Assembly: GCF_000285555.1 (NCBI RefSeq)
Contig: NZ_HE610997.1
Span: forward strand, 594,466-658,465
DNA from: Kurthia massiliensis
GTDB lineage: Bacteria > Bacillota > Bacilli > Bacillales_A > Planococcaceae
Direction: 5' to 3'
Length of the DNA: 64,000 bases
Part shown: positions 54,718-64,000 of the stretch, in pieces
Layout of the letters: the number at the start of each line of letters is the position of its first letter
Numbering within the stretch: position 1 is the first letter of the stretch
Made by a program: the position numbers and the translations under genes
Notes under the pieces: model-generated
The model's database searches: none
Seen by the model: only the letters and a program-made list of their open reading frames with translations
What the model was told of the DNA's origin: nothing

Positions 54718-56154
54718 TTATAGCAATTCGTGTAGTTTTCGACGCATTAATTTGTTAGAACCGTTGCGCGGTAACGTGTCGACGAAATGAAATACTTTCG
54801 GTACTTTATAGCGCGCTAACCGTTCTGCACAATACGCCTCTAACGCTTTACAAGCTGCTCGGTCTTTCGCAACGATAAAGGCAGCTGGTACTTGTCCCCA
54901 TTCAGTAGAGTCGATGCCACAAACACCGACTTCTTTTACCGCTGGATGACTTGCGAGTACGTTCTCAATTTCAGCCGGATAAATGTTTTCACCGCCTGAA
55001 ATAATTAAGTCTGAGCGACGGTCAACGACGTATAAATATCCTTCTGCGTCGATATAGCCGACATCGCCACTATGAAGCCAGCCATCTACCGTCGATGCTT
55101 TGTCGTTGAATCGCCCAACATATCCAGGTGTGACGTGTGTTCCTTTAATGCAAATTTCTCCGATATCACCAGGCTTTTGGGCGCCATCAATGCGGATTTG
55201 ATTAAAGAACAACGGTTTCCCAGCCGCACCTAATTTACGCAATGCATCACGTGGTGAAAGCGTCGCTGTTTGCGAAGACGTTTCTGTCATGCCATACGTC
55301 TGTGCTACTTGTACGCCACGTGCAAATGCGCGTTTTAAATAACTTTCAGGAATCGCTCCACCACCAGCGAGCATCATTTGGAATTTTGGTGAGGCAACCG
55401 CATCTCGTTGTTCCATTTCTGTCATCAGTCTTTCTAATGTGACCGCTACGACAGACATGTGTGATACCGTCCCTTCAATAATTGCATCAGCAACTCGCTC
55501 AACATCAAACTTCGTATATAAATCGAGACGTACACCGTGCATCAAACATTTCACGAGCATCGAAAAACCACTAATGTGGAATAACGGCATCGTACATAGC
55601 CATGCATCGTCTGGACGTAACCCTGTATTGTAAAGCGATGATGTGGCAACCGATACGTGATTGCCGACCGTTTGACGTACCCCTTTTGGGAAACCCGTCG
55701 TACCAGACGTATACATAATTGTCATCGTCGCATCGTCTTCCCACGTTTCTGCAAACGTACAATGCGTACGTGCTTGTGCGATGACCGTTGAAAATGAATA
55801 AACAGCGGCCGTTGTTTTTGGTAAACGGTCTATTAGTGTATCTTCTGCAATAATGGCGCCTACGTCTGCATCATCAATTTGATACGCCAATTCATACGTT
55901 GATAATCGTAAGTTCAGTAAAACCATCTCACATTGCAATTGCATACACGCCAGCATCATATGAATAATATCGGACGTACTCGTCGCATAAATCGCTACAC
56001 GATCGTGTGGACGAATACCTAATGTGTAAAGCTGTTCAGCACGTGTAATCGATAATTCATGTAGTTGCTCAAACGTCCATTGCTGTTGTTCGAAACGAAG
56101 CGCGACGTCATGAGGCGAAAGCATCGCGCGTTGGGTAATCCAATTTGGTACCAC
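54718..56154 (-). CDS. menE: o-Succinylbenzoate--CoA ligase
   Basis: ANL-superfamily adenylating enzyme of menaquinone synthesis. 478 residues. Motifs: TIMYTSGTTGFPKGV (ATP loop), VAQTYGMTETS, HSGDVGYID and the A10 Lys region PRNGSNKLMRR. GTG start at 56154, six bases after AAGGTGA; the longer frame has no SD. Last gene of menFDHBE in this window; no menC downstream. Confidence 0.94.
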   Translation of the reverse strand: MVPNWITQRAMLSPHDVALRFEQQQWTFEQLHELSITRAEQLYTLGIRPHDRVAIYATSTSDIIHMMLACMQLQCEMVLLNLRLSTYELAYQIDDADVGAIIAEDTLIDRLPKTTAAVYSFSTVIAQARTHCTFAETWEDDATMTIMYTSGTTGFPKGVRQTVGNHVSVATSSLYNTGLRPDDAWLCTMPLFHISGFSMLVKCLMHGVRLDLYTKFDVERVADAIIEGTVSHMSVVAVTLERLMTEMEQRDAVASPKFQMMLAGGGAIPESYLKRAFARGVQVAQTYGMTETSSQTATLSPRDALRKLGAAGKPLFFNQIRIDGAQKPGDIGEICIKGTHVTPGYVGRFNDKASTVDGWLHSGDVGYIDAEGYLYVVDRRSDLIISGGENIYPAEIENVLASHPAVKEVGVCGIDSTEWGQVPAAFIVAKDRAACKALEAYCAERLARYKVPKVFHFVDTLPRNGSNKLMRRKLHELL

Positions 56155-56197
56155 ATTGTCACCTTCTCTTTTTATTTTCAGTAACATATTTTAGCAC

Positions 56198-56231
56198 AAA
56201 AAAACCGCATACGTCGGTTTGACGTACGCGG
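56198..56231 (-). terminator. Terminator between menB and menE
   Basis: CCGCGTACGTC / GACGTATGCGG followed by T7 on the minus strand. It lies only ~45 bp upstream of the menE start, so menE either relies on readthrough or has its own promoter. Confidence 0.85.
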
Positions 56232-56245
56232 CAACCATCTCCCTA

Positions 56246-57064
56246 TTATGGGAAACGTGGGAATTGACCGAAGTCTGGTGTGCGTTTTTCTTTGAAAGCG
56301 TCACGACCTTCTTTCGCTTCATCAGTTGTGTAGTAAAGAAGTGTTGCGTCACCAGCAAGTTGTTGGATACCAGCAAGACCGTCAGAATCAGCATTGAATG
56401 CACCTTTAAGCATACGAAGTGCCATTGGTGATAATGTAAGGATTTCCTCACACCATTTTACTGTTTCGTCTTCTAATTGTTCGTAAGGAACAACTGTGTT
56501 TACTAAGCCCATATCTAGTGCTTGTTGTGCGTCGTATTGACGGCATAAGAACCAGATTTCACGTGCTTTTTTATGACCAACGATACGTGCTAAGTAGCCT
56601 GCACCGTAACCACCATCAAATGAACCTACGCGAGGACCAGTTTGACCGAAGCGTGCGTTATCTGCAGCGATTGTTAAGTCACATACGATGTGTAATACGT
56701 GTCCGCCACCGATTGCGTAACCAGCTACCATTGCGATAACAGGTTTTGGTGTTTTACGGATTAATGTTTGTAAATCAAGTACGTTTAGACGAGGAATATT
56801 GTCTTCACCTACGTAACCACCGTTACCACGTACTTTTTGGTCACCACCAGAACAGAATGCTTTTTCGCCTTCACCTGTTAAGATGATTACACCGATTTTA
56901 GAATCGTCACGAGCACGAGTAAATGCGTCGATCATTTCCGCAGTTGTTTTTGGACGGAATGCATTACGTACTTCAGGACGGTTAATTGTAATTTTTGCGA
57001 TGCCGTTGTAAGATTCATATTTGATATCTTCATAGACATGTTCAGTTACCCATTCACGAGTCAT
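56246..57064 (-). CDS. menB: 1,4-Dihydroxy-2-naphthoyl-CoA synthase
   Basis: Crotonase-fold ring closure of o-succinylbenzoyl-CoA. 272 residues (B. subtilis 271). Oxyanion block [46 protein letters not shown]. The nucleotide-level conservation against family is high and the N-terminal [13 protein letters not shown] is typical. Confidence 0.96.
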   Translation of the reverse strand: MTREWVTEHVYEDIKYESYNGIAKITINRPEVRNAFRPKTTAEMIDAFTRARDDSKIGVIILTGEGEKAFCSGGDQKVRGNGGYVGEDNIPRLNVLDLQTLIRKTPKPVIAMVAGYAIGGGHVLHIVCDLTIAADNARFGQTGPRVGSFDGGYGAGYLARIVGHKKAREIWFLCRQYDAQQALDMGLVNTVVPYEQLEDETVKWCEEILTLSPMALRMLKGAFNADSDGLAGIQQLAGDATLLYYTTDEAKEGRDAFKEKRTPDFGQFPRFP

Positions 57065-57086
57065 TGAATTAGTCCTCCTAGTTATG

Positions 57087-57902
57087 TTAAATTTCTTTCA
57101 ATACTATTGTAACAAAAAGTTCAGGATTTTCCACATGAATTGCATGACCACAGCTTTTTGCGACATGGTGCGAGCATTTTTGTAAATATTCTTGCATATC
57201 GCATGCTTTTTGATGGAATTTTACGTCTAGCTCACCTGTAATCAAACTAACAGGACGTTCAAATGTTGCTAAATCATCCCAGTAAGATTGTTGTGCACCA
57301 GTGCCCATTCCTTTTAAACTGTTCGCAAGTCCTACTGCTTTTTGTGCAAGACGTTCAGCGCGCACAGCAGCTTGTGCTTCGGCTGAAAGTGCCTTTTGTG
57401 TCGCAAATAGCGGAATGTCTTGCCAAAAATCTGTAAACGCTTCAACACCTTCGTGTAAAATGCGGTCCGCGAGTTTTTCATCATTTGCACGACGACTCGC
57501 GCGTTCTTCTGCTGTTTTCAATCCTGGAGAAGCGCTTTCTAATATTAGTTTTTCGATACGTTCAGGATATTTCATCGCATAGGCCATCGCTGTACGGCCA
57601 CCCATTGAATAACCGAGTAATGTAAACGATGTCACATTGCGGTCCGCAAAAAATGATTCAAGCATATCTACTTGCGCATCCATCGTATACGGTTCAAGTT
57701 GTTTCGGACTCGCTGTATAACCATGTCCAATTAAATCAATCGCGAAGACGCGAATATCGTCACTTAAACGTTCAATAACTGAATGCCACGTTTTCGTACT
57801 ACCGGTAAAGCCATGTAATAATACGAGCGTTTTCGTTGCACGTGGATGAAATACTTCATAGTGCATATCGAATCCATTGATGGTCGTCATTACGCTTGCC
57901 AT
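57087..57902 (-). CDS. menH: SHCHC synthase-type hydrolase MenH
   Basis: Alpha/beta hydrolase that removes pyruvate from SEPHCHC. 271 residues. Triad: Ser in [14 protein letters not shown], Asp in TGELDVKF, His in [12 protein letters not shown]; oxyanion block [13 protein letters not shown]. Overlaps the end of menD by 13 bp; ATG 57902 chosen because AAGGAG is 11 bases upstream; a second ATG at 57890 overlaps the menD stop. Confidence 0.92.
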   Translation of the reverse strand: MASVMTTINGFDMHYEVFHPRATKTLVLLHGFTGSTKTWHSVIERLSDDIRVFAIDLIGHGYTASPKQLEPYTMDAQVDMLESFFADRNVTSFTLLGYSMGGRTAMAYAMKYPERIEKLILESASPGLKTAEERASRRANDEKLADRILHEGVEAFTDFWQDIPLFATQKALSAEAQAAVRAERLAQKAVGLANSLKGMGTGAQQSYWDDLATFERPVSLITGELDVKFHQKACDMQEYLQKCSHHVAKSCGHAIHVENPELFVTIVLKEI

Positions 57903-59614
57903 AAAGTATCAAGCTCCTTATTAATGTTTTGCCAAAGTTTGCGGTGTGTCGTAATGTTGTCCGCACGATTTGTCATCACTTCAACAATACGAATTGCTTT
58001 TTGCTTCGGTGTTTGTAAAACATTGACTAACTCATCTTTCGTCGTCACTTTTGCATAGTCGGCATCATACATAGCTGCTAAATGTTCAAAACCGAGCGCA
58101 GTCGGTGTACCGAACAATTCCTCATAATGTGCTTCAACACTTGCTTGTGGTAAATAAGAGAAAATACCACCGCCATCATTGTTCATGACAATGATCGTTA
58201 AGTCACTTTGTTGATAACGACTAGCAATTAAACCGTTCGTATCGTGTAAAAACGATAAATCCCCAATTAATAAATACGTATCGCGCTTAGAAGCATATTG
58301 TAAACCGAACGCCGTTGACACAACGCCATCGATACCGTTCGTACCGCGATTACAGAAAATGCGAATATCACGATCTGTTTTATTGAAAAACGTATCGACA
58401 TCTCGAATTGGCATACTGCTTCCGGCAATTAAATCACTATGGTTCGGTAAATGATTAAATAGCACACCTGCAAGTGCACCTTCATCGGTTTGTTGTTCGA
58501 TATAAGCGTCGGTATGTTTCGTTGCAATGTCATTCGCACGTTGCCATTGTTCAACGTATGTTGTTTGCGCTGTTGTTGCAGTTACAACGAGCGACGTCAA
58601 CCATTGTCCGACCGCCGCTTCAATATGCGTTGTTGCTACGTGTAATGAATCACGGAATTTTGGATCTTCGTCAATGACGATATAGTGCATCGGTTTGACC
58701 GCTGTTAAAAACTTCATTAACGGTTTAGATACCGGTTGCGCGCCGAAACGAACGACCGTTTGAGGTGTCATATGCGCCATAAACGTATCATTTTTTAAAA
58801 TTGCATCATATTGGTCAATCACGTATTGTGCACAATCTGCCGGTACATTCGTACGCATATGCGATAAACTTTCGACAAGTACTGGCCATCTTACAGCACG
58901 TACGAATTGCCATAACGCATCGATATCGGTATTTTGTGCTGTTTCACCGATGATGATAAAACCGCGTTCAGTCTCATTCATCGTCTCCGTTAAAAAGGCA
59001 AGTGCAGATTGTGACGGACGTACTTCTGCACCGAAATGACGTTGGAATGTACGCGCCGGTAATTGCTCTTTAAAATCAATTAAAAGTGGCTCACGGAATG
59101 GCACGTTTAGTTGTACTGGTCCAAATGGCGCTTGTGTAGCAACCGCTACGGCACGTGCGATATGACGTTCTACAAATGGTAATGTCTCAGCCGTTTCTTC
59201 CGGAATCGGTAAATCAATCGCCCATTTCACATGATGTCCGTAAAGATTCGCTTGTGCAATTGCTTGCGGTGCGCCGACTTCACGTAGTTCGTGTGGACGG
59301 TCTGCCGTTAAAACGATTAGCGGTAGACGTGCATAATATGCTTCAACGATTGCTGGGAAATAGTTCGCAGCAGCCGTTCCCGACGTACAAACGAGCACGA
59401 CAGGTTCTGCACTTTCTTTCGCAAGACCGAGCGCTAAAAACGCTGCGGAACGTTCATCTACGTGACGGTACATCTCAAATTCTTTCGTTGACGCAAAACC
59501 GTATGCGAGTGGTGTTGAACGTGAACCTGGGCTCACGACGACTTTTTTAACGCCGGCTGCATATAACGTTGCAACGATGTTGTACACGTACTCCGTTAAT
59601 GATTGTTTACTCAT
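57890..59614 (-). CDS. menD: SEPHCHC synthase MenD
   Basis: ThDP-dependent enzyme that joins 2-oxoglutarate to isochorismate. 574 residues (B. subtilis 580). N-terminal VVVSPGSRSTPLAYGF, HVDERSAAFLALGLAK, ThDP/Mg motif region NRGTNGIDGVVSTAFG and VMNNDGGGIFSYLP. Start at ATG 59614 after GGAGGTC. Overlaps menF by 8 bp and menH by 13 bp. Confidence 0.95.
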   Translation of the reverse strand: MSKQSLTEYVYNIVATLYAAGVKKVVVSPGSRSTPLAYGFASTKEFEMYRHVDERSAAFLALGLAKESAEPVVLVCTSGTAAANYFPAIVEAYYARLPLIVLTADRPHELREVGAPQAIAQANLYGHHVKWAIDLPIPEETAETLPFVERHIARAVAVATQAPFGPVQLNVPFREPLLIDFKEQLPARTFQRHFGAEVRPSQSALAFLTETMNETERGFIIIGETAQNTDIDALWQFVRAVRWPVLVESLSHMRTNVPADCAQYVIDQYDAILKNDTFMAHMTPQTVVRFGAQPVSKPLMKFLTAVKPMHYIVIDEDPKFRDSLHVATTHIEAAVGQWLTSLVVTATTAQTTYVEQWQRANDIATKHTDAYIEQQTDEGALAGVLFNHLPNHSDLIAGSSMPIRDVDTFFNKTDRDIRIFCNRGTNGIDGVVSTAFGLQYASKRDTYLLIGDLSFLHDTNGLIASRYQQSDLTIIVMNNDGGGIFSYLPQASVEAHYEELFGTPTALGFEHLAAMYDADYAKVTTKDELVNVLQTPKQKAIRIVEVMTNRADNITTHRKLWQNINKELDTLWQA

Positions 59615-60992
59615 GTAAATGACCTCCAAAGGCACGTAACATCGGACGGAATTTTACGAGTGTCTCTTCATATTCACTTTGCGGCTTGGAATCTGCAACG
59701 ATGCCACCGCCTGCATATAAATACGCTTTATTATCATGCACAAGTGCTGAACGAATCGCTACCGCAAATTCGCCGTCACCTTCTGCATTTATCCAACCAA
59801 TTGGTGCTGCATAGACGCCACGGTCAGTCGGTTCGTATTCACGAATGACGTCCATTGCACGTTCACGAGGCGCGCCGCCAAGTGCTGGTGTTGGGTGTAA
59901 ATTTTTCACCATACGTAAAATGCTCGCATCTTCTTTTAGCTGACCTTCTACTGGTGTAAATAAATGTTGAATATCACGAATTTTTAAAAGTTGTGGTCCG
60001 TTCGGTAATGTATATGTCGCACAATTTTCTTCAAATGACTGACGGATCATATCGACAACGTATTGGTGTTCTTGTAAGTTTTTCGCATCGTTTAATAACT
60101 CAGCACCATATGCATCGTCTTGTTCTTTCGTCGTACCACGTTTAATAGAACCTGCCACACAAGATGAATACGCATCGTTATCTTTTACCATGACAAGTCG
60201 TTCTGGTGAGGCACCGAAGAAGAAATCATTGCCACTTTCAAAGACGAATAAATAACTTTCTGGTTGTTCTGCTGTAATTTGTGCCAGCATCATATCAGAC
60301 GTTACTTTACCATCGAAATCAAGCGCAAGTGAACGTGCAATAACGACTTTATCTGCCTCATTTGCTCTAATAAGCGATGTCACTTTTTCAATAGACTGTA
60401 AATATGCCGCTTTATGACGTTCTGTCGTTGCCGTAATGTGTGGACGTGCGTGTACAACGACCCCGTTTACTTGTGCGCTGTGTAAAATGTCATCACGTTC
60501 GCTACGAAGCTGTTGTTTTTGCGCTTCAGTAATCGGTGACTCACTTACGTAAAATGTGCTGACGAACGTTTGCTCATTGCGAATGACAAGTTGATGCGTT
60601 GCAAGAGCAAAATACGCCTCTGGGAAACGCGTCCATTCTTCAGCCGTTACTTTTTTCGGATCAAATGTATAGCTACCGAATAAAATCGGTTGTTGTTCAT
60701 GTTCTGAAATTGGTGCGTTTTGTAATAAATGCTGCCATGCTGCTTCAACCTGTGCATAGCGGCTGTCATGGGCATCACTCGTTAACGTATAAGCGTGACC
60801 AAGACCAACTAATGTAAATGTTTTTTCACGATTTTGCCAGAAGAATCGTTTTCCTTGAAGCTTCGTAGCACCCGCCTCATAAAAAGCGCGCGGTGAAATA
60901 CTATCCATTTTCATCGTATCGATGTAGACGTATAGCTCCTTCGCCTGCTCTATATGATGGTCGCCGTTTGTAATCGACAACTGTTGATTCAT
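59607..60992 (-). CDS. menF: Isochorismate synthase MenF
   Basis: First committed enzyme of menaquinone synthesis. 461 residues; chorismate-utilising domain (about 195-455) with FFFGASPERLVMVKD, AGSIKRGTTKEQDD, HPTPALGGAPRERAM, and IRSALVHDNKAYLYAGGGIV. Start MNQQL at 60992 (GGAGGG upstream). First gene of the operon. Confidence 0.94.
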   Translation of the reverse strand: MNQQLSITNGDHHIEQAKELYVYIDTMKMDSISPRAFYEAGATKLQGKRFFWQNREKTFTLVGLGHAYTLTSDAHDSRYAQVEAAWQHLLQNAPISEHEQQPILFGSYTFDPKKVTAEEWTRFPEAYFALATHQLVIRNEQTFVSTFYVSESPITEAQKQQLRSERDDILHSAQVNGVVVHARPHITATTERHKAAYLQSIEKVTSLIRANEADKVVIARSLALDFDGKVTSDMMLAQITAEQPESYLFVFESGNDFFFGASPERLVMVKDNDAYSSCVAGSIKRGTTKEQDDAYGAELLNDAKNLQEHQYVVDMIRQSFEENCATYTLPNGPQLLKIRDIQHLFTPVEGQLKEDASILRMVKNLHPTPALGGAPRERAMDVIREYEPTDRGVYAAPIGWINAEGDGEFAVAIRSALVHDNKAYLYAGGGIVADSKPQSEYEETLVKFRPMLRAFGGHLHE

Positions 60993-61105
60993 ACAAATTC
61001 CCTCCGTCAATAGATTGCTCGTACGAAATCTATTCGTAAAACTAAATTATCCTTATCTATCATACAACTTTACATACATTTCGGCACATATTTGCCCTTA
61101 ATGCC

Positions 61106-61134
61106 AATAAAAAAGACGCTTCTGATGAGCGCCC
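61106..61134 (-). terminator. Terminator of the dipeptidase gene
   Basis: Minus-strand GGGCGCT / AAGCGTC hairpin then TTTTTT. Confidence 0.65.
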
Positions 61135-61144
61135 TGTAAAATCG

Positions 61145-62077
61145 TTACAACGCTTGTATATATTGCTCGAAATTTTGATAGGCAATGCCTTCAATTTCAG
61201 CTTCTGTGAAATGTGAACGTAGTGCTTGCAATAAATTCTGTACGTCTCCTGCATCATGTAATTGATTCACTGTCCAAAAGATGCCATCAAAGTCAGAACC
61301 TAAGCCAAGATGTTCGACACCAACGAGTGATGCAAAATGTTGAAAATGCTTTACGAAATCTGCAAGTTCAACCCCTTCTTCACGATGCGCTTCAATAAAT
61401 GGTGGATTGTACACAAGATGAATATGCCCACCATGCGCTACAAGGGCCCTCGCTTGTTCATCTGTTAAATTGCGCACATGGTCACAAAGTGCGCGTGCGT
61501 TAGAATGACTCGCAATGATATGCTTTGCGAGTGGCAATACGTCCCAAAAACTTTGTTCATTTAAATGCGATACGTCAATAATAATATCGCGTTCATTTAA
61601 TAATGAAATGACTTCGCGCCCGAAAGGTTTCAGTCCTTTTTGAGGATCTTCTGTTGCGCCGTATGCAACAGCATTTTCATGATTCCATGTAAGTCCGACG
61701 AGTTTCACACCAGCGTTTAAAATATGTTGTAGTTTAACGATGCTGTCACCGATTGCATCACAGCCTTCTAAACTTAAAATCGCGCCGATTTCTCCACGTT
61801 TTAACGTTGCTAGTTGCTGCCAGTCTGTAATATGGACCATTTCTGGTTGCGCAAGCACTTGTGCGTGAAACAGTTCAATTTGACGCAACACTTCCATGTA
61901 ACGTTCATTTTCCGGAATCGTATCTTCAATAAATATCGCGAATATTTGCGCCTTTACATGTCCTTTTTTTAATTGAACGAGCCCTGCTTGAAGCGACGCA
62001 TCCATTTGAAAATTTGTTGGTTCTTCGCGTGACGATAACTGATATAAAACGTCACAATGTAAATCGATTACTTGCAT
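61145..62077 (-). CDS. M19 family membrane-dipeptidase-like protein
   Basis: 310 residues, binuclear zinc peptidase of the renal dipeptidase family. Metal ligands in VIDLHCDVLYQL (HxD), SLEGCDAIG (Glu), IIASHSNARALCDHVRNLTD (His) and a late LGLGSDFDGI (Asp). No signal peptide, so probably cytoplasmic. Start ATG 62077 (AAGGG upstream). Substrate unknown. Confidence 0.88.
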   Translation of the reverse strand: MQVIDLHCDVLYQLSSREEPTNFQMDASLQAGLVQLKKGHVKAQIFAIFIEDTIPENERYMEVLRQIELFHAQVLAQPEMVHITDWQQLATLKRGEIGAILSLEGCDAIGDSIVKLQHILNAGVKLVGLTWNHENAVAYGATEDPQKGLKPFGREVISLLNERDIIIDVSHLNEQSFWDVLPLAKHIIASHSNARALCDHVRNLTDEQARALVAHGGHIHLVYNPPFIEAHREEGVELADFVKHFQHFASLVGVEHLGLGSDFDGIFWTVNQLHDAGDVQNLLQALRSHFTEAEIEGIAYQNFEQYIQAL

Positions 62078-62147
62078 CGTGCAACCCTTCTTCCATAACT
62101 TGTTCAAAATACTGTACATTTTATTATAACAAAAGAACAATTGACGA

Positions 62148-62178
62148 AAAAGAGGAACTGCATGTCGCAGTTCCTCTC
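62148..62178 (-). terminator. Terminator of the YteA-like gene
   Basis: AGAGGAACTGCG / CAGTTCCTCTTTTT on the minus strand. Confidence 0.85.
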
Positions 62179-62182
62179 ATCA

Positions 62183-62680
62183 TTATTGATCAGACGGTGA
62201 ATCTGAGCTACCATCTTCCAATGATTCTTCTAAGCTATCTTCCCCGCCAGCGCGCCCTTGCACACCTTTTAGCGGCTTATCAGCATTCATACGTAGTAAA
62301 TCTTCTTCGACAGGACGCGCTTGTTGTTCTGACGCTAATTGTTGTGCATGTTCAATACACGTATCAGCGGACGGTAGCGCTTCTAAACGTTCAAAAGGAA
62401 TCTCGTTACCACAAATCACACACGTTCCATATGTCCCCTTCTCTATACGTCGTAACGCCTCTTGAATTGCATGTAATTCTTCTTCTCGTTCATTATCAAT
62501 CGCTAGTTCCATCGTTTGATCAGTTAACTCTGTCGCATGATCCGCAGGGTGATTAGACACTTCCGAATCAGTTTGATCAGCAAATGTTTGTGTTGTATCT
62601 TGATTAAGATGCGTTTCAATACGTTGTTTTTCTGTTTGTAATGCCTCTTTTAATGTATGAAGTTGTGTAGTTGATAACAT
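62183..62680 (-). CDS. yteA: TraR/DksA-family zinc-finger protein, YteA-like
   Basis: 165 residues: N-terminal coiled-coil-like helix (1-40), HPADHATELTDQTMELAIDN (about 44-63), zinc finger region GTYGTCVICGNEIPFERLEA with Cys85-type residues and Cys/His downstream (ADTCIEHAQQ), and an acidic tail. Matches the Bacillales YteA group. Only three Cys plus one His are visible, so metal binding is not certain. May bind RNA polymerase as DksA does, but that is unproven. Confidence 0.82.
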   Translation of the reverse strand: MLSTTQLHTLKEALQTEKQRIETHLNQDTTQTFADQTDSEVSNHPADHATELTDQTMELAIDNEREEELHAIQEALRRIEKGTYGTCVICGNEIPFERLEALPSADTCIEHAQQLASEQQARPVEEDLLRMNADKPLKGVQGRAGGEDSLEESLEDGSSDSPSDQ

Positions 62681-62732
62681 GTATATCCCCCCTGATTGTT
62701 TGATATACTATTCCCTTTCTGCCTCGCCCTAA

Positions 62733-63473
62733 TCATACATAACGTTGAATTGCTTCATAAAGAAACTGCGCCAGCCCTTCACCATGTTGATCGTAATAGT
62801 GGCGAAAACGTTCGTCTGCAATATACATTTCAGCTAACCCTTTGTGCGCAGTCGCATCGTATGTTGGCCACGTATAACAAATCCATTGCTTATGCAAGTG
62901 TACAAGTTGCTTAGCTTCATCACTTTCTAAGCCATATTTGTTGGCAACTTTTAATTGTGCGATAATTCGTTGCGATAGACGTTGCATCTCATCATAAGTC
63001 GCTTCATTTTGAGAAAGACGTTTTTCATACGCTCGGTTGATGACGTCATCACCGTACTGCTCGCGAAGTTCCTGTCCATACTGTAACTCGTTTTCTGCTA
63101 GTTGTCGTTGTTTAAATCCTTCAAAGCGCTGAGCATTTGTCATCGTTTCTCCTCCTAGATATTTCAATGTTCTCGTAATATTTCTTTGTAATGCTGCTAA
63201 TTGTTGTTGCTGTTTTGCAATATGTTGCGCCTGTTGCTCCAGTAGAGTTTTAAAATGTTGATCATCCGCTAAAAGACGCTTAATATCTTCCAATTTAAAT
63301 TCGAACGTACGATAGAACAAAATTTTTTGTAAACGTTCAACGGCTTCTTGATCATATTGTCGATAACCACTAGTTGTATAAGCTGTCGGTTTTAATAAAT
63401 CAATTTGATCATAATAACGAAGTGTTCTCGTCGTCACATTGGCAAGCTTTGCTAATTGATGTACTGTATACAT
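62733..63473 (-). CDS. MerR-family regulator with TipAS-like effector domain
   Basis: 246 residues: MerR DNA-binding domain (1-70; YTVHQLAKLANVTTRTLRYY), a dimerising coiled coil (about 75-110) and a TipAS-type antibiotic-recognition domain (about 120-240; ICYTWPTYDATAHKGLAEMY, RFRHYYDQHGEGLAQFL). TipA-like regulators sense thiopeptides or other large drugs; which ligand is unknown. Start ATG 63473 after GAGAGGTG; GTG 63482 is in the SD. Confidence 0.86.
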   Translation of the reverse strand: MYTVHQLAKLANVTTRTLRYYDQIDLLKPTAYTTSGYRQYDQEAVERLQKILFYRTFEFKLEDIKRLLADDQHFKTLLEQQAQHIAKQQQQLAALQRNITRTLKYLGGETMTNAQRFEGFKQRQLAENELQYGQELREQYGDDVINRAYEKRLSQNEATYDEMQRLSQRIIAQLKVANKYGLESDEAKQLVHLHKQWICYTWPTYDATAHKGLAEMYIADERFRHYYDQHGEGLAQFLYEAIQRYV

Positions 63474-63523
63474 TTCTTTCACCTCTCTCTTAGCATAAAC
63501 TGTGACGTAACGTTAAACACAAC

Positions 63524-63556
63524 AAAAAAACCTGAAGAATTTATTCTTCAGGTTTC
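63524..63556 (-). terminator. Terminator of the tRNA cluster
   Basis: AAACCTGAAGAAT / ATTCTTCAGGTTTTTTT on the minus strand. Confidence 0.9.
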
Positions 63557-63566
63557 TAAATATGTA

Positions 63567-63638
63567 TGACCCCTACGGGATTCGAACCCGTGTTACCGCC
63601 GTGAAAGGGCGGTGTCTTAACCGCTTGACCAAGGGGCC
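63567..63638 (-). tRNA. tRNA-Glu (UUC)
   Basis: 72 nt with full cloverleaf: GGCCCCT...AGGGGTC acceptor, anticodon loop CTTTCAC (TTC), TΨC GGTTCGAATCC. 3' CCA is not encoded. Confidence 0.95.
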
Positions 63639-63655
63639 GACTTCAATAAAACAAA

Positions 63656-63747
63656 TGGTGGAGTAGAGAGGATTTGAACCTCCGCGCCGGTTACCCGACC
63701 TACACCCTTAGCAGGGGCGCCTCTTCAGCCTCTTGAGTACTACTCCA
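63656..63747 (-). tRNA. tRNA-Ser (GCU)
   Basis: 92 nt with CCA encoded; long variable arm as usual for Ser. Anticodon loop CTGCTAA (GCT), TΨC loop GTTCAAATC. Confidence 0.95.
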
Positions 63748-63749
63748 TA

Positions 63750-63826
63750 TGGCTCCGTTGGCAGGACTCGAACCTGCGACCCTCTGATTAACAGTCAGAT
63801 GCTGCTACCAACTGAGCTACAACGGA
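63750..63826 (-). tRNA. tRNA-Asn (GUU)
   Basis: 77 nt with CCA encoded. Acceptor TCCGTTG/CAACGGA, anticodon loop CTGTTAA (GTT). Confidence 0.96.
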
Positions 63827-63836
63827 ATAATATAAA

Positions 63837-63913
<77 letters not shown>

Positions 63914-63917
63914 TTAA

Positions 63918-63991
63918 TGGAGCGGGTGAGGAGAATCGAACTCCCGACAACAGCTTGGAAGGCTGTGGTTTTACCACTAAACTACACCCGC
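63918..63991 (-). tRNA. tRNA-Gly (UCC)
   Basis: 74 nt with CCA encoded. Acceptor GCGGGTG/CACCCGC, anticodon loop CTTCCAA (TCC). The TGGT at the window end suggests that another tRNA follows upstream in the transcript. Confidence 0.95.
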
Positions 63992-64000
63992 ATAAATGGT

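Overview
The window looks like a piece of chromosome from a low-to-moderate GC Gram-positive bacterium of the order Bacillales. Nearly every gene has a recognisable Bacillus subtilis counterpart from the ytx/ytp/ytm/yto/acu/men neighbourhood, and the regulatory signals are of Bacillales type: a T-box, an S-box, a SigB promoter, Zur boxes and a CcpN box. The mix of gene order, qoxABCD quinol oxidase and no sporulation operon fits the Planococcaceae/Caryophanaceae. My impression is a Kurthia-like organism, but that is not demonstrated from the sequence. Genes on the minus strand dominate.

Layout. 1-2005: 3' part of a class A penicillin-binding protein. 2123-4574: acuABC (acetyl-CoA synthetase acetylation switch). 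4723-6925: ccpA and the chorismate mutase/DAHP synthase gene. 7125-9272: an FtsA/PilM-like actin-fold protein with an unusual repeated C-terminal region. 9317-10368: a SigB-type stress operon (ytxG/ytxH type). 10539-19044: murC, the FtsK-like translocase sftA, ytpR-ytpQ-ytpP, a DUF84 NTPase and an M42 aminopeptidase. 19304-25533: ytzB, the lactonase ytnP, trmB, a NERD-domain protein, D-amino acid aminotransferase, pepV and ytzE. 25780-30334: rRNA pseudouridine synthase, the lipid II flippase murJ/ytgP, a BaiN-type flavoprotein and a membrane-anchored glucosaminidase. 30477-36864: a Bax-inhibitor-like protein, leuS with its T-box, an MFS transporter and ytqAB. 36907-40130: a frameshifted Na+:alanine symporter gene, a YtpA-like hydrolase lacking its nucleophile and a gamma-carbonic-anhydrase-like protein. 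40336-44167: qoxABCD. 44168-46047: a gene-poor stretch holding a solitary HPr gene and a decayed TPR-GGDEF gene next to an IS200/IS605-like hairpin. 46095-49651: metK with a SAM riboswitch, then pckA. 49732-54575: small and accessory genes, including an orphan znuA behind two Zur boxes. 54718-60992: menFDHBE. 61145-63473: dipeptidase, a YteA-like protein and a MerR/TipA regulator. 63567-63991: five tRNA genes.

Functional themes. Central carbon control is well represented (ccpA, an HPr with both regulatory residues, acuABC, a CcpN-type site before pckA). Aerobic respiration on menaquinol links qoxABCD to the men operon and to the aromatic entry enzyme AroA. Cell-wall growth is represented by PBP1A, MurC, MurJ, D-amino acid aminotransferase, glucosaminidase and SftA.

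The most unusual items are: a ~130-bp multi-hairpin repeat found four times, always between convergent genes, plus a shortened relative; the FtsA-like protein with tandem beta-grasp-like repeats; a YtpA-family hydrolase whose nucleophile is glycine; a 33-codon upstream ORF in the murC leader; and the A7 frameshift in alsT.
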